Shown here one piece after another: positions 5,644 to 11,297 of a stretch of 12,514 nt of DNA. Below the pieces are notes generated by a model that saw only the letters and a program-made list of their open reading frames with translations, was not told the origin of the DNA and ran no database searches. The position numbers and the translations under genes were made by a program. Within the stretch, counting starts at the first letter, position 1. Every line of letters starts with the position of its first letter. The DNA is from CAYRHS01 sp964424125 (GTDB lineage: Bacteria; Actinomycetota; Acidimicrobiia; IMCC26256; JAOSJL01), in assembly GCA_964424125.1 (NCBI GenBank), contig CAYRHS010000090.1:1-12514 (forward strand), written 5' to 3'.

Positions 5644-6699
5644 GTGTTCCGGCCGGAGTACCCTCGAAGCATCGCAGCTCGGCGCCGCTCGGCATTTCGG
5701 AACGTACGCCTGGCAGTGGTCGTCGTCGCGCTCCTCGCGTTGATCGCCGCCGGCGCCTGCTCGGGCGACGATGCCGCGGAATCGACCTCCGCGAACGAGC
5801 CCACGTCGAGCGAGATCCCGACGACGGCCACCGACATCACCGATCCGGAGTCCGCGGGCGGTGACCTGACGACCCAGCTCGATCTGGTCGACTGCGACGT
5901 CCAGCCCGACCAGCTTCCGGAGCCGAACGAGGTCGAGATCACCACCGACGACACCTACCGCTACGTGACCTCGAACGCCATCCCCGATCATCCCGTCGGG
6001 GAGTTCCCGAACTCGGGAAACCCGAACAGCATCGCGGCGATCGACCAGGAGTTCCGGATGCTGCTCCTGCCCGAGGGTGCGGGCGAAGCGCTGGACCTCG
6101 GCGAGTTCGGCGTGGCCGTGAACGGCGTGGTGTTCGACCCCGGCGCGGCGGAGTACTGGAACAACGACCCCGACTCAGGATGGCAGTACGAGGCCCTGGG
6201 TGGGGGAGTGATGCTCGGGCTCGACTGCAACCTCGCCCACGTGCAGCCGAGCGGCAAGTACCACTACCACGGCATCCCGCAGGGGCTCCTCGACAACCTC
6301 GGCGTCGATGGATCCACCATGACGCTGATCGGCTACGCGGCAGACGGGTACCCGGTCTACGTCCTCTACGGCTACGCCGACGCGAACGACCCGGACAGCG
6401 AGGTCGTCGAGCTGGAATCGTCCTACGAGCTCAAGTCGGGGACGCGCCCCGAGGCGCCCGACGGGCCGGGCGGGACCTACGACGGGACCTTCGTCCAGGA
6501 CTGGGAGTACGTGGACGGCGCGGGAGCCCTCGACGAGTGCAACGGTCGGGAAGGCGTGACCCCGGAGTATCCCGACGGCACCTACGCCTACTTCCTGACG
6601 AACACGTTTCCGTTCATTCCCCGGTGCTACGTGGCGACTCCCGACGAGTCGTTCGCGCTCGGACCGGGCGGTGGAGGTCCACCGCCGGCCGGACCCTGA
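5644..6699 (+). CDS. YHYH-domain secreted lipoprotein
   Basis: This 351-residue exported protein has an Arg-rich N terminus, a hydrophobic stretch (about 21-36) and a lipobox ending at Cys39 ('LIAAGAC'). A Ser/Thr/Asp/Glu-rich linker of about 40 residues follows. The rest matches the YHYH family (PF14240): 'HVQPSGKYHYHGIPQGLL' with H199 and the signature Y206-H207-Y208-H209, then 'LIGYAADGYPVYVLYGY', 'LDECNGREGVTPEYPDGTYAYFLTN' and 'FPFIPRCY'. The family's biochemical role is not established. The clustered His and Tyr residues suggest metal or ligand binding outside the cell. The C terminus is Gly/Pro-rich. The GTG at 5644 has GGGG touching it rather than properly spaced, so the start is uncertain. 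ATC at 5671, six nt after TACCCT, is a non-canonical alternative. The stop overlaps the next gene by 1 nt (TGATG), so the two form an operon. Confidence 0.85.
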   Translation: MFRPEYPRSIAARRRSAFRNVRLAVVVVALLALIAAGACSGDDAAESTSANEPTSSEIPTTATDITDPESAGGDLTTQLDLVDCDVQPDQLPEPNEVEITTDDTYRYVTSNAIPDHPVGEFPNSGNPNSIAAIDQEFRMLLLPEGAGEALDLGEFGVAVNGVVFDPGAAEYWNNDPDSGWQYEALGGGVMLGLDCNLAHVQPSGKYHYHGIPQGLLDNLGVDGSTMTLIGYAADGYPVYVLYGYADANDPDSEVVELESSYELKSGTRPEAPDGPGGTYDGTFVQDWEYVDGAGALDECNGREGVTPEYPDGTYAYFLTNTFPFIPRCYVATPDESFALGPGGGGPPPAGP

Positions 6700-7403
6700 T
6701 GCGGGGACCCGCGACCGCGAGGCGCGTCGTCACCTGTTGCCTGGCCGTTGCCGCCGTCGTGGGCCTCCCGGCGGAGGCCGGGGCACACGCGATCGACCCC
6801 GGCGCCGCCATCGTCCGCGTCGACGGGGCCGAGGTGCGGCTCTCGATCACGCCGCCGGCCGCGGCCTTCCCCGACGCGGACGCGAACGGCGACGGGCGGA
6901 TCGACGACACGGAATTGAGCGCCGCGCGCGCGGACGTCCTGGCCATGTTCCACGACTCGGTCCGGCTCCGAGCCGGCGATCCGGATCGGACCTCGGCACC
7001 CACGGTGACATTCGACGACGTACTCGTGCCGCACGATCACAACGGCGGTCCCGAGGGGTCGAACCTGTGGTTCGTCGTCCAGTACCGCTTCGCCGAGCCA
7101 CCGCTGCCGCTGCGCTTCGAGTACCGCCTCGCCGGCGGGCCGATCGAGGTCACGGTCGGCGACGTGACGGGCGTGGAGCCCGAGGAGCCCGGGACCCCGA
7201 TCGAAGCGAGCGTCATCGGTCGGGGAGCGGTCTCGGTCGACGAGCCGGTGGTCCTGTTCGCGCCCGAGACACCGGCGAGCCAGGACGACGGTGGAGCTGC
7301 GACACGCGGCCCGTGGATCTGGGCCGGCGCGGCACTCGTCGTCGTGGTCGTGGCGCTGATCGCCTTCCGGCGGTCGGGGCGGGCTCGGGCTCGGGGAGGC
7401 TGA
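6699..7403 (+). CDS. Exported EF-hand protein with C-terminal membrane anchor
   Basis: The 234-residue product begins at an ATG that shares one base with the YHYH stop codon (TGATG). The signal peptide covers about 1-29 and ends 'EAGA' before 'HAIDPG', so a mature protein starting at His30 is possible, although cleavage after Ala31 (AHA) is also allowed. A canonical EF-hand loop occupies residues 61-72: D61, N63, D65, G66, I68, E72 ('DANGDGRIDDTE'). A second polar site is 'PHDHNGG' with H112 and H114. The rest looks beta-rich. A TM helix at about 206-223 is followed by an Arg-rich tail, so the domain faces outward and is anchored at its C terminus. It has no sortase LPxTG motif. The N-terminal 'HAIDPG...RLSITPP' resembles the exported part of HupE-type proteins from memory, but the multi-pass HupE region is absent. 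The function is unknown. Tight coupling suggests a partner role with the YHYH lipoprotein. Confidence 0.82.
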   Translation: MRGPATARRVVTCCLAVAAVVGLPAEAGAHAIDPGAAIVRVDGAEVRLSITPPAAAFPDADANGDGRIDDTELSAARADVLAMFHDSVRLRAGDPDRTSAPTVTFDDVLVPHDHNGGPEGSNLWFVVQYRFAEPPLPLRFEYRLAGGPIEVTVGDVTGVEPEEPGTPIEASVIGRGAVSVDEPVVLFAPETPASQDDGGAATRGPWIWAGAALVVVVVALIAFRRSGRARARGG

Positions 7404-7473
7404 CGGTCGGGACGCGTGGCCAGTCTTTCGGCGTCGGTCGCCGGGAATTCGCCTGCAGTTCGTCCGCTTCGGC

Positions 7474-7479
7474 AAGACT
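7474..7479 (+). promoter_or_regulatory. Weak -10 candidate before the cyclase gene
   Basis: AAGACT lies 6 nt before the GTG start at 7486 (spacer CGGCCC). There is no ribosome site in 7460-7485, so initiation may be leaderless. No convincing -35 is visible. The 82-nt gap 7404-7485 holds no obvious terminator. Confidence 0.3.
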
Positions 7480-7485
7480 CGGCCC

Positions 7486-8022
7486 GTGCGAGTCCGACGC
7501 GCCTTCGCTTTCGTGGACCTCTGCGGCTTCACCGCGTTCAGCGATCACGAAGGTGACGAGGCCGCGGTCGAGGTGCTGCACCGGCTCCGGGAGCTGGTGC
7601 GCGAGGTTGCCTCCGACCACGGCGTCCGGGTGTGCAAGTGGCTCGGCGACGGCGCGATGTTCGTGAGCACGGACCCGGCGCCGCTGATGGAGACGGTGCT
7701 CGTCCTCCAGGACCGCTTCGACGCCGATCTGCGCTTGCGCGCCGGCGCGGCCGAAGGCCCGACGATCCTTTTCGAGGGTGACGACTACGTGGGCGGGCCG
7801 GTCAACCTCGCGTCCCGCCTGTCGGAGGCCGCGTCGCCCGGGGACTTCTTGACGACCGCTTCGCTGGCGGACGCGCGACCGGAGTGGGCCGAGGCGTCGG
7901 AAGTGGGCGTCGAGCACGTCCCCGGCTTCGAGCAGCCGATCCAGGTCTTCCGGCTCGCGTCGACGAACGACACCGCGGGTCGGGCCGGTGGTCTGAGCGA
8001 CGTCGTCGAGCGAAGGCGCTAG
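7486..8022 (+). CDS. Stand-alone class III adenylate cyclase domain protein
   Basis: A 178-residue soluble protein that is little more than one class III nucleotidyl cyclase catalytic domain. Key positions look intact: metal ligand D11 in 'FVDLCGFTAFSD', adenine-specifying K51 and second metal ligand D55 in 'CKWLGDGAMF', D100 in 'GDDYVGGPVN' at the second purine-specifying position, and transition-state residues N107 and R111 ('VNLASR'). The Lys/Asp pair predicts ATP rather than GTP as substrate, giving cAMP. Class III enzymes act as dimers with shared sites. I see no sensor, HAMP or membrane segment, so regulation must come from elsewhere. The residue usually Trp before the Gly in the 'DxWG' region is Val, which may not matter. 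The gene ends in a CTAG shared with the convergent Nfu-domain gene. It may be a cAMP source, or a diverged relative with another role. Confidence 0.85.
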   Translation: MRVRRAFAFVDLCGFTAFSDHEGDEAAVEVLHRLRELVREVASDHGVRVCKWLGDGAMFVSTDPAPLMETVLVLQDRFDADLRLRAGAAEGPTILFEGDDYVGGPVNLASRLSEAASPGDFLTTASLADARPEWAEASEVGVEHVPGFEQPIQVFRLASTNDTAGRAGGLSDVVERRR

Positions 8023-8405
8023 CCGGGCTCCGGTTCTTCGGCGTCGCCCGGGCGCAGCTCCACCGGTGTTCGCTCCGGGCGGGAGGCGGCCTCGCGCAGC
8101 AGCTCTTGCGCCGCCCGGAGCCGGTCGTCGCCCTCCGGTTCCGCCGCGTCGCCCAGGTGCTCGGCCACCGTCTCTTCCACCGCGCAAACGATCGGGTCCC
8201 AGTCCGCGCCGGGGATCCTCGTCACGGTCACGAAATCGTTGACGCCGAAGATCGATGCCACACCCTCGATACGAATGAGGGCGGCGGTGAGCTCGTCGTC
8301 GGTGTCGTCGCCGGGGCGAGCATCTAGCTCGCGTCCGAGCCCCACGTCGAGCTCGAACTTCAGCGCATCGGGGTTCGGGGTGCGCCGAGCGCGTGCGGTG
8401 GCCAC
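8019..8405 (-). CDS. Stand-alone Nfu/NifU N-terminal domain protein
   Basis: These 128 residues start at a GTG. The N terminus carries the Nfu_N signature (PF08712): 'TPNPDALKF' at residues 9-17, 'IEGVASIFGVNDFVTVTR' about residues 46-63, then a Trp ('ADWDPI') and a helix to about residue 85. In full Nfu proteins this domain precedes a CxxC iron-sulfur scaffold domain. Here the CxxC domain is absent and the tail is only an acidic, Glu/Pro-rich end. It cannot assemble a cluster alone in the usual way and may modulate another Fe-S scaffold, but this is inference. It starts 16 nt after the L,D-transpeptidase stop on the same strand, so the two may share a transcript, although their functions have no known link. 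Its stop overlaps the cyclase stop. Confidence 0.8.
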   Translation of the reverse strand: MATARARRTPNPDALKFELDVGLGRELDARPGDDTDDELTAALIRIEGVASIFGVNDFVTVTRIPGADWDPIVCAVEETVAEHLGDAAEPEGDDRLRAAQELLREAASRPERTPVELRPGDAEEPEPG

Positions 8406-8429
8406 GAGCTCAGGCTAGAGCTCAGGCGA
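8406..8429. repeat. 12-bp tandem repeat spanning the transpeptidase stop
   Basis: GAGCTCAGGCTA (8406-8417) is followed directly by GAGCTCAGGCGA (8418-8429), two copies differing at one base. One copy contains the L,D-transpeptidase stop codon (complement of 8422-8424) and the other fills the gap before the GTG of the Nfu-domain gene. It looks like a local duplication that created the 16-nt spacer. The gap shows no strong ribosome site. Confidence 0.7.
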
Positions 8430-9180
8430 TCACCTCGACCGGCGTCCCCAGCGGCAGCCCGATGTCCTCCACGAGGCGAGTGATCACGTCGTTCGGCAGC
8501 CGGATGCAGCCGTGGCTCACGTCGGCGCCGATCGAAGCCGGATCGTTGTTGCCATGGATGCCGATGACGCCGCTCCCGCCGTTGAAGCTCTCGAAGACGT
8601 TCGAGAAACCGGAGAGCCCGTACGCGTACGGGCCGTAGACCGTGTCGGGCGTGGGAGGCTCGAGGAGCTCCTTGATATAGAAGCGACCACCCGGCGTCGG
8701 CGCATTGTCCCGGCCGACGCCCACCGGCGTCTGGAGCACCTCCGTCTCGCCCTCGTAGAGCGTGAGGCGGTGCGCTCCGAGCTCGACGACCAGCCGGAAG
8801 TCGTTGGTCGCCAGCTCGACGTCGGAGTACCGGATCCAACCGGTGCTCCCGTTGGGACGCACGGGGAGGAGAACCGACAGCCACCCGTCGGGCCGCTCCT
8901 CGTCGACGAGGAACACGAGCGGGCCACCCACCTCGGTCGGATTGGCGAGGGTCTGGGTCGGCTCCGCGGCGCCCGGCTCGGAGAAGACCGGGACCTCGGG
9001 AACGACTGCTGTGGCCACGATCGAGCGGTAGGCGGGGCGGGCCGTCGTGGTCGGGGCGGTGGACGGTGTGCCGACCGGGCCCGAAGAACTCGAGGCCTCG
9101 GTCGGAGTTCCGGAACCGGAGCCACAGGCCACGAGGAACAGGAGCGCGACGACCGACGCGCTCCGCAGGGGGGAGACCAT
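8422..9180 (-). CDS. L,D-transpeptidase (YkuD) lipoprotein
   Basis: From the ATG at 9180 the product is 252 residues. The signal peptide ends in a lipobox 'FLVAC' with Cys19 as the lipid anchor. A Ser/Thr/Pro/Gly linker follows, then a region (about 55-125) with an SH3b-like look ('VPVFSEPGAAEPTQTL', 'GWLSVLLPVRPNGSTGWIRYSDVEL'). The YkuD catalytic domain occupies about 125-252 with 'IGIHGN' (His209) and 'SHGCIRLPN' (His223, Cys225). Cys225 is the nucleophile, so the enzyme appears active. It should make 3-3 peptidoglycan crosslinks or attach proteins to the wall outside the membrane. The reading frame runs further upstream but lacks a start that precedes a signal peptide. TAGCGT lies 8 nt before the ATG, so the transcript may be almost leaderless. 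The gene diverges from the XdhC pair. Confidence 0.92.
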   Translation of the reverse strand: MVSPLRSASVVALLFLVACGSGSGTPTEASSSSGPVGTPSTAPTTTARPAYRSIVATAVVPEVPVFSEPGAAEPTQTLANPTEVGGPLVFLVDEERPDGWLSVLLPVRPNGSTGWIRYSDVELATNDFRLVVELGAHRLTLYEGETEVLQTPVGVGRDNAPTPGGRFYIKELLEPPTPDTVYGPYAYGLSGFSNVFESFNGGSGVIGIHGNNDPASIGADVSHGCIRLPNDVITRLVEDIGLPLGTPVEVIA

Positions 9181-9188
9181 GCGCCACC

Positions 9189-9194
9189 ACGCTA
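9189..9194 (-). promoter_or_regulatory. -10 candidate for the L,D-transpeptidase gene
   Basis: On the minus strand TAGCGT is followed by 8 nt and the ATG at 9180. This matches TANNNT and would leave a leader of about one base. No recognisable -35 is seen 17 bp upstream. It shares the 85-nt divergent gap with the opposite candidate at 9254-9259. Confidence 0.4.
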
Positions 9195-9253
9195 TCCATC
9201 GGCAGGCGGCCGCCGGCCTCGCTCGTGCCGTCCGGACGCGTCGAGGGTTCTGG

Positions 9254-9259
9254 CAGAGT
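9254..9259 (+). promoter_or_regulatory. Weak -10 candidate before the first XdhC gene
   Basis: CAGAGT lies 6 nt (GGAGCC) before the GTG at 9266. The A at position 2 and T at position 6 of the hexamer fit the most conserved -10 bases. No -35 is evident. GGAG at 9260-9263 is too close to the start to be a normal ribosome site. Confidence 0.28.
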
Positions 9260-9265
9260 GGAGCC

Positions 9266-9583
9266 GTGCGGGAGATCCTCGACGGGCTCGAGCGGTGGCA
9301 GACGGAGGGGCGACGCATCGCCTTGGCTCGCGTCGTCGCGGTCGAGGGTTCGGGACCCCGCGGACCCGGGGCGGCGATGGCGGTGAACGATGCCGGCGAG
9401 GTGATCGGATCGGTCTCCGGTGGCTGCGTCGAGGGCGCAGTGGTGGAGGAAGCCCAAGCGCTGCTCGCCGGGCGAGCCGAGCCGGGGATGCGCAGCTTCG
9501 GCTACTCGGACGACGAGGCGTTCGCGGTGGGCCTGACGTGCGGAGGAACCATCCACCTCTACCTCGAGCCACTCGACTGGTGA
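9266..9583 (+). CDS. XdhC/CoxI N-terminal domain protein
   Basis: 105 residues matching the N-terminal XdhC_CoxI domain that, in full XdhC proteins, precedes a Rossmann domain. The conserved 'GSVSGGCVEGAVVEEA' has Cys54 and the closing 'GLTCGGTIHLYLEPL' has Cys92. XdhC proteins bind molybdenum cofactor and help insert its sulfurated form into xanthine dehydrogenase- or CO dehydrogenase-type hydroxylases. This product is only half of such a protein. The other half lies in the next gene, whose GTG start overlaps this stop (GTGA). The GTG at 9266 is the first plausible start, as the frame upstream overlaps the divergent promoter region. No molybdenum hydroxylase subunit is visible in the window. 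Confidence 0.85.
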   Translation: MREILDGLERWQTEGRRIALARVVAVEGSGPRGPGAAMAVNDAGEVIGSVSGGCVEGAVVEEAQALLAGRAEPGMRSFGYSDDEAFAVGLTCGGTIHLYLEPLDW

Positions 9584-10362
9584 GCGCTTCGGTCTTCACT
9601 CGACTCCGCGACGCGATCCGGGAGGGAACGCCGGTCGTGCTCGCAACCGTCGTCCGCGGAGCGCCGGCGGGAGGGAAGCTCCTGGTCGAGGCCGACCGGA
9701 GCATCGGTGGGTTGGGCGATCCGGAGCTCGACCGCGTCGTGAGCCGAGACGCGCGCGCCGCGCTCTCGGCGGGCACGACGGGCCTTCGCCACTACGGCCC
9801 GCACGGAGAGGCGCGAGCAGACGACGTCGCCGTGTTCATCGAGGCGTTCGCTCCGCCTCCGCGGATGATCGTCTTCGGGGCCGTCGACTTCACGGCCGCC
9901 CTGGCGCGGGTCGCGAAGGTGCTCGGCTACCGGGTGACCGTGTGTGACGCGCGTGCGGTCTTCGCCACGCCCGAACGTTTCCCGATGGCCGACGAGGTGG
10001 TGAACGACTGGCCCGATCGCTACCTCGAAGGCCTCTCGAGCGCGTTGGGACCTCGCGACGCGGTGTGCGTGCTGACCCACGACCACAAGTTCGACGTGCC
10101 CGCGATCGCCGCCGCCCTGGCCACCGACGTCGGCTATCTCGGCGCGATGGGATCGCGGCGGACCCACGCCGGACGGCTCGAACGACTTCGCGACGCAGGT
10201 GTCGCGGACGAGGATCTCGAGCGGATCATGGCCCCCATCGGGCTCGACCTCGGGGCACGGACCCCCGAGGAGACGGCCATCGCCATCTGCGGCGAGATCA
10301 TTGCCCACCGCACGGGGCGCTCGGCGTCCTCCCTGCGGGACACCTCGGGGCCCATCCACTGA
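9580..10362 (+). CDS. XdhC-family protein with Rossmann C-terminal domain
   Basis: These 260 residues start at a GTG inside the upstream stop (GTGA). Residues about 5-90 form a second, diverged XdhC N-like domain: it keeps 'GTPVVLATVVRGAPAGGKLLV' and 'IGGLGDPELDRVV' but lacks the 'SGGC' cysteine present in the upstream protein. From about residue 95 comes the XdhC_C Rossmann domain: 'RMIVFGAVDFTAALARVAKVLGYRVTVCDAR', 'VCVLTHDHKFDVPAIAAAL', 'YLGAMGSRRTHAGRLERLRDAG' and 'APIGLDLGARTPEETAIAICGEIIA'. The pair probably works as a two-subunit cofactor chaperone, the first protein supplying the Cys-bearing face and this one the nucleotide-fold part. This is inferred from sequence. Downstream is a Dabb gene on the same strand after a 26-nt gap. 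Confidence 0.87.
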   Translation: MSASVFTRLRDAIREGTPVVLATVVRGAPAGGKLLVEADRSIGGLGDPELDRVVSRDARAALSAGTTGLRHYGPHGEARADDVAVFIEAFAPPPRMIVFGAVDFTAALARVAKVLGYRVTVCDARAVFATPERFPMADEVVNDWPDRYLEGLSSALGPRDAVCVLTHDHKFDVPAIAAALATDVGYLGAMGSRRTHAGRLERLRDAGVADEDLERIMAPIGLDLGARTPEETAIAICGEIIAHRTGRSASSLRDTSGPIH

Positions 10363-10376
10363 CCGCCGGACTCGAA

Positions 10377-10382
10377 TACGCT
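10377..10382 (+). promoter_or_regulatory. -10 candidate before the Dabb gene
   Basis: TACGCT fits TANNNT and lies 6 nt (CGGGGC) before the GTG at 10389. The predicted start point would be at or next to that GTG. No -35 is evident at the usual distance. Confidence 0.4.
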
Positions 10383-10388
10383 CGGGGC

Positions 10389-10688
10389 GTGTTCCGCCAC
10401 GTCGTGAGCTTTCGTTGGCGCGACGACGCCGATCCCGCCGCGATCGAAGCTGTCGAGCAGGGGCTCGCCCGGCTCCCCGAGGTGATCGAGGAGATCCGCG
10501 GCTACGAGCTCGGACATGACGCGGGCTTGAGCGACGACACCTACGACTTCGTGCTCGTGGCCACGTTCGACGACGAGGCGGGATTCCGACACTATCGGGA
10601 CCATCCCGAGCACCGGCGCGTCGTGGACCAGGACATCGCTCCGATCATCGACTCGATCGTGCGGGTCCAGACGTACGTCGGGGGCTGA
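10389..10688 (+). CDS. Dabb-family (stress-responsive alpha/beta-barrel) protein
   Basis: 99 residues, the normal size for a single Dabb domain (PF07876). It begins 'FRHVVSFRWRDDAD', continues 'LPEVIEEIRGYELGHDAG', then 'DTYDFVLVATFDDEAGFRHYRDHPEHRRVV', the pattern of a ferredoxin-like dimeric barrel with a conserved HP-containing turn. Some Dabb proteins are stress-induced and others are cyclases in natural-product pathways. I cannot assign a substrate. The GTG start lies 6 nt after a possible -10 (10377-10382), so a leaderless message is plausible. Its TGA is immediately followed, with no gap, by the ATG of the phosphatidyltransferase gene. Confidence 0.85.
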   Translation: MFRHVVSFRWRDDADPAAIEAVEQGLARLPEVIEEIRGYELGHDAGLSDDTYDFVLVATFDDEAGFRHYRDHPEHRRVVDQDIAPIIDSIVRVQTYVGG

Positions 10689-11297
10689 ATGGAACCGCGC
10701 CCCCGAGCACCGAACCGCATCGTGACGGTGCCGAACGTCATCAGCTTCGTCCGGCTGCTCCTGATCCCCGTGTTCCTCTGGCTCCTCCTCGCGGAGCAGG
10801 AGCGGGTCGCAGCCGGCTTCCTGCTCGCGTTCCTCGGCGCCACCGACTGGGTCGACGGGTACATCGCCCGGCACTTCGACCAGGAGTCGGAGCTGGGAAG
10901 GATCGTCGATCCGATCGCCGATCGCCTGCTCGTCGTGGCGGCGGCGGTGGGGCTGCTCATCGACGGCAGCGCGCCGCGCTGGGTGGTCACGCTGATCCTC
11001 GTGCGCGAAGCGATCATCAGCACGGCCACGATGATGCTTGCCGCGGCGGGGGCCCGGCGGATCGACGTCGTCTGGTCGGGGAAGGCGGGAACGTTCGCGT
11101 TGATGTTCGCCCTCCCGCTCTTCTTGATGGGAACCGTGGGCGGCACGCTCGGGGACCTGCTCCGCGCGGCGGCATGGGTGTGCACCGCGGGAGGGCTCCC
11201 GCTCTCGTGGTACGCGACGTTCCTCTACCTCCCGGCCGCCCGAGCGGCGTTGCGGGAAGGACGAGAGGCCCGAGCCCGCATACAGTCGGGGGCATGA
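10689..11297 (+). CDS. CDP-alcohol phosphatidyltransferase (PgsA-like)
   Basis: 202 residues with several hydrophobic segments (about 20-35, 40-55, 78-95, 98-120, 133-150, 170-185), typical of a polytopic inner-membrane enzyme. The catalytic signature D(x2)DG(x2)AR(x8)G(x3)D(x3)D is complete: D53, D56, G57, A60, R61, G70, D74, D78. It transfers a phosphatidyl group from CDP-diacylglycerol to an alcohol. PgsA-type enzymes use glycerol-3-phosphate, but other members of the family use inositol phosphate or similar alcohols, so the acceptor is not certain. The N terminus 'VTVPNVISFVRLLLIPVFL' is PgsA-like. The ATG directly follows the Dabb stop, and the 3' end overlaps the nucleotidyltransferase gene by ATGA, so the three genes look like one unit. 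Confidence 0.92.
   Translation: MEPRPRAPNRIVTVPNVISFVRLLLIPVFLWLLLAEQERVAAGFLLAFLGATDWVDGYIARHFDQESELGRIVDPIADRLLVVAAAVGLLIDGSAPRWVVTLILVREAIISTATMMLAAAGARRIDVVWSGKAGTFALMFALPLFLMGTVGGTLGDLLRAAAWVCTAGGLPLSWYATFLYLPAARAALREGREARARIQSGA
11281..11286 (+). promoter_or_regulatory. -10 candidate inside the end of the phosphatidyltransferase gene
   Basis: TACAGT lies 7 nt (CGGGGGC) before the ATG at 11294. The hexamer fits TANNNT and its spacing to a start codon matches that of the other candidates here. The run of G touches the ATG too closely for a normal ribosome site. No -35 is evident. It may add an internal promoter for the sugar-nucleotide gene on top of translational coupling. Confidence 0.4.

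Noticed and set aside
8512..9579. Upstream extension of the second XdhC frame across the transpeptidase and first XdhC genes
   Set aside because: Similarity to XdhC begins only after 9580, where a GTG overlaps the upstream stop. The earlier part is a shadow.
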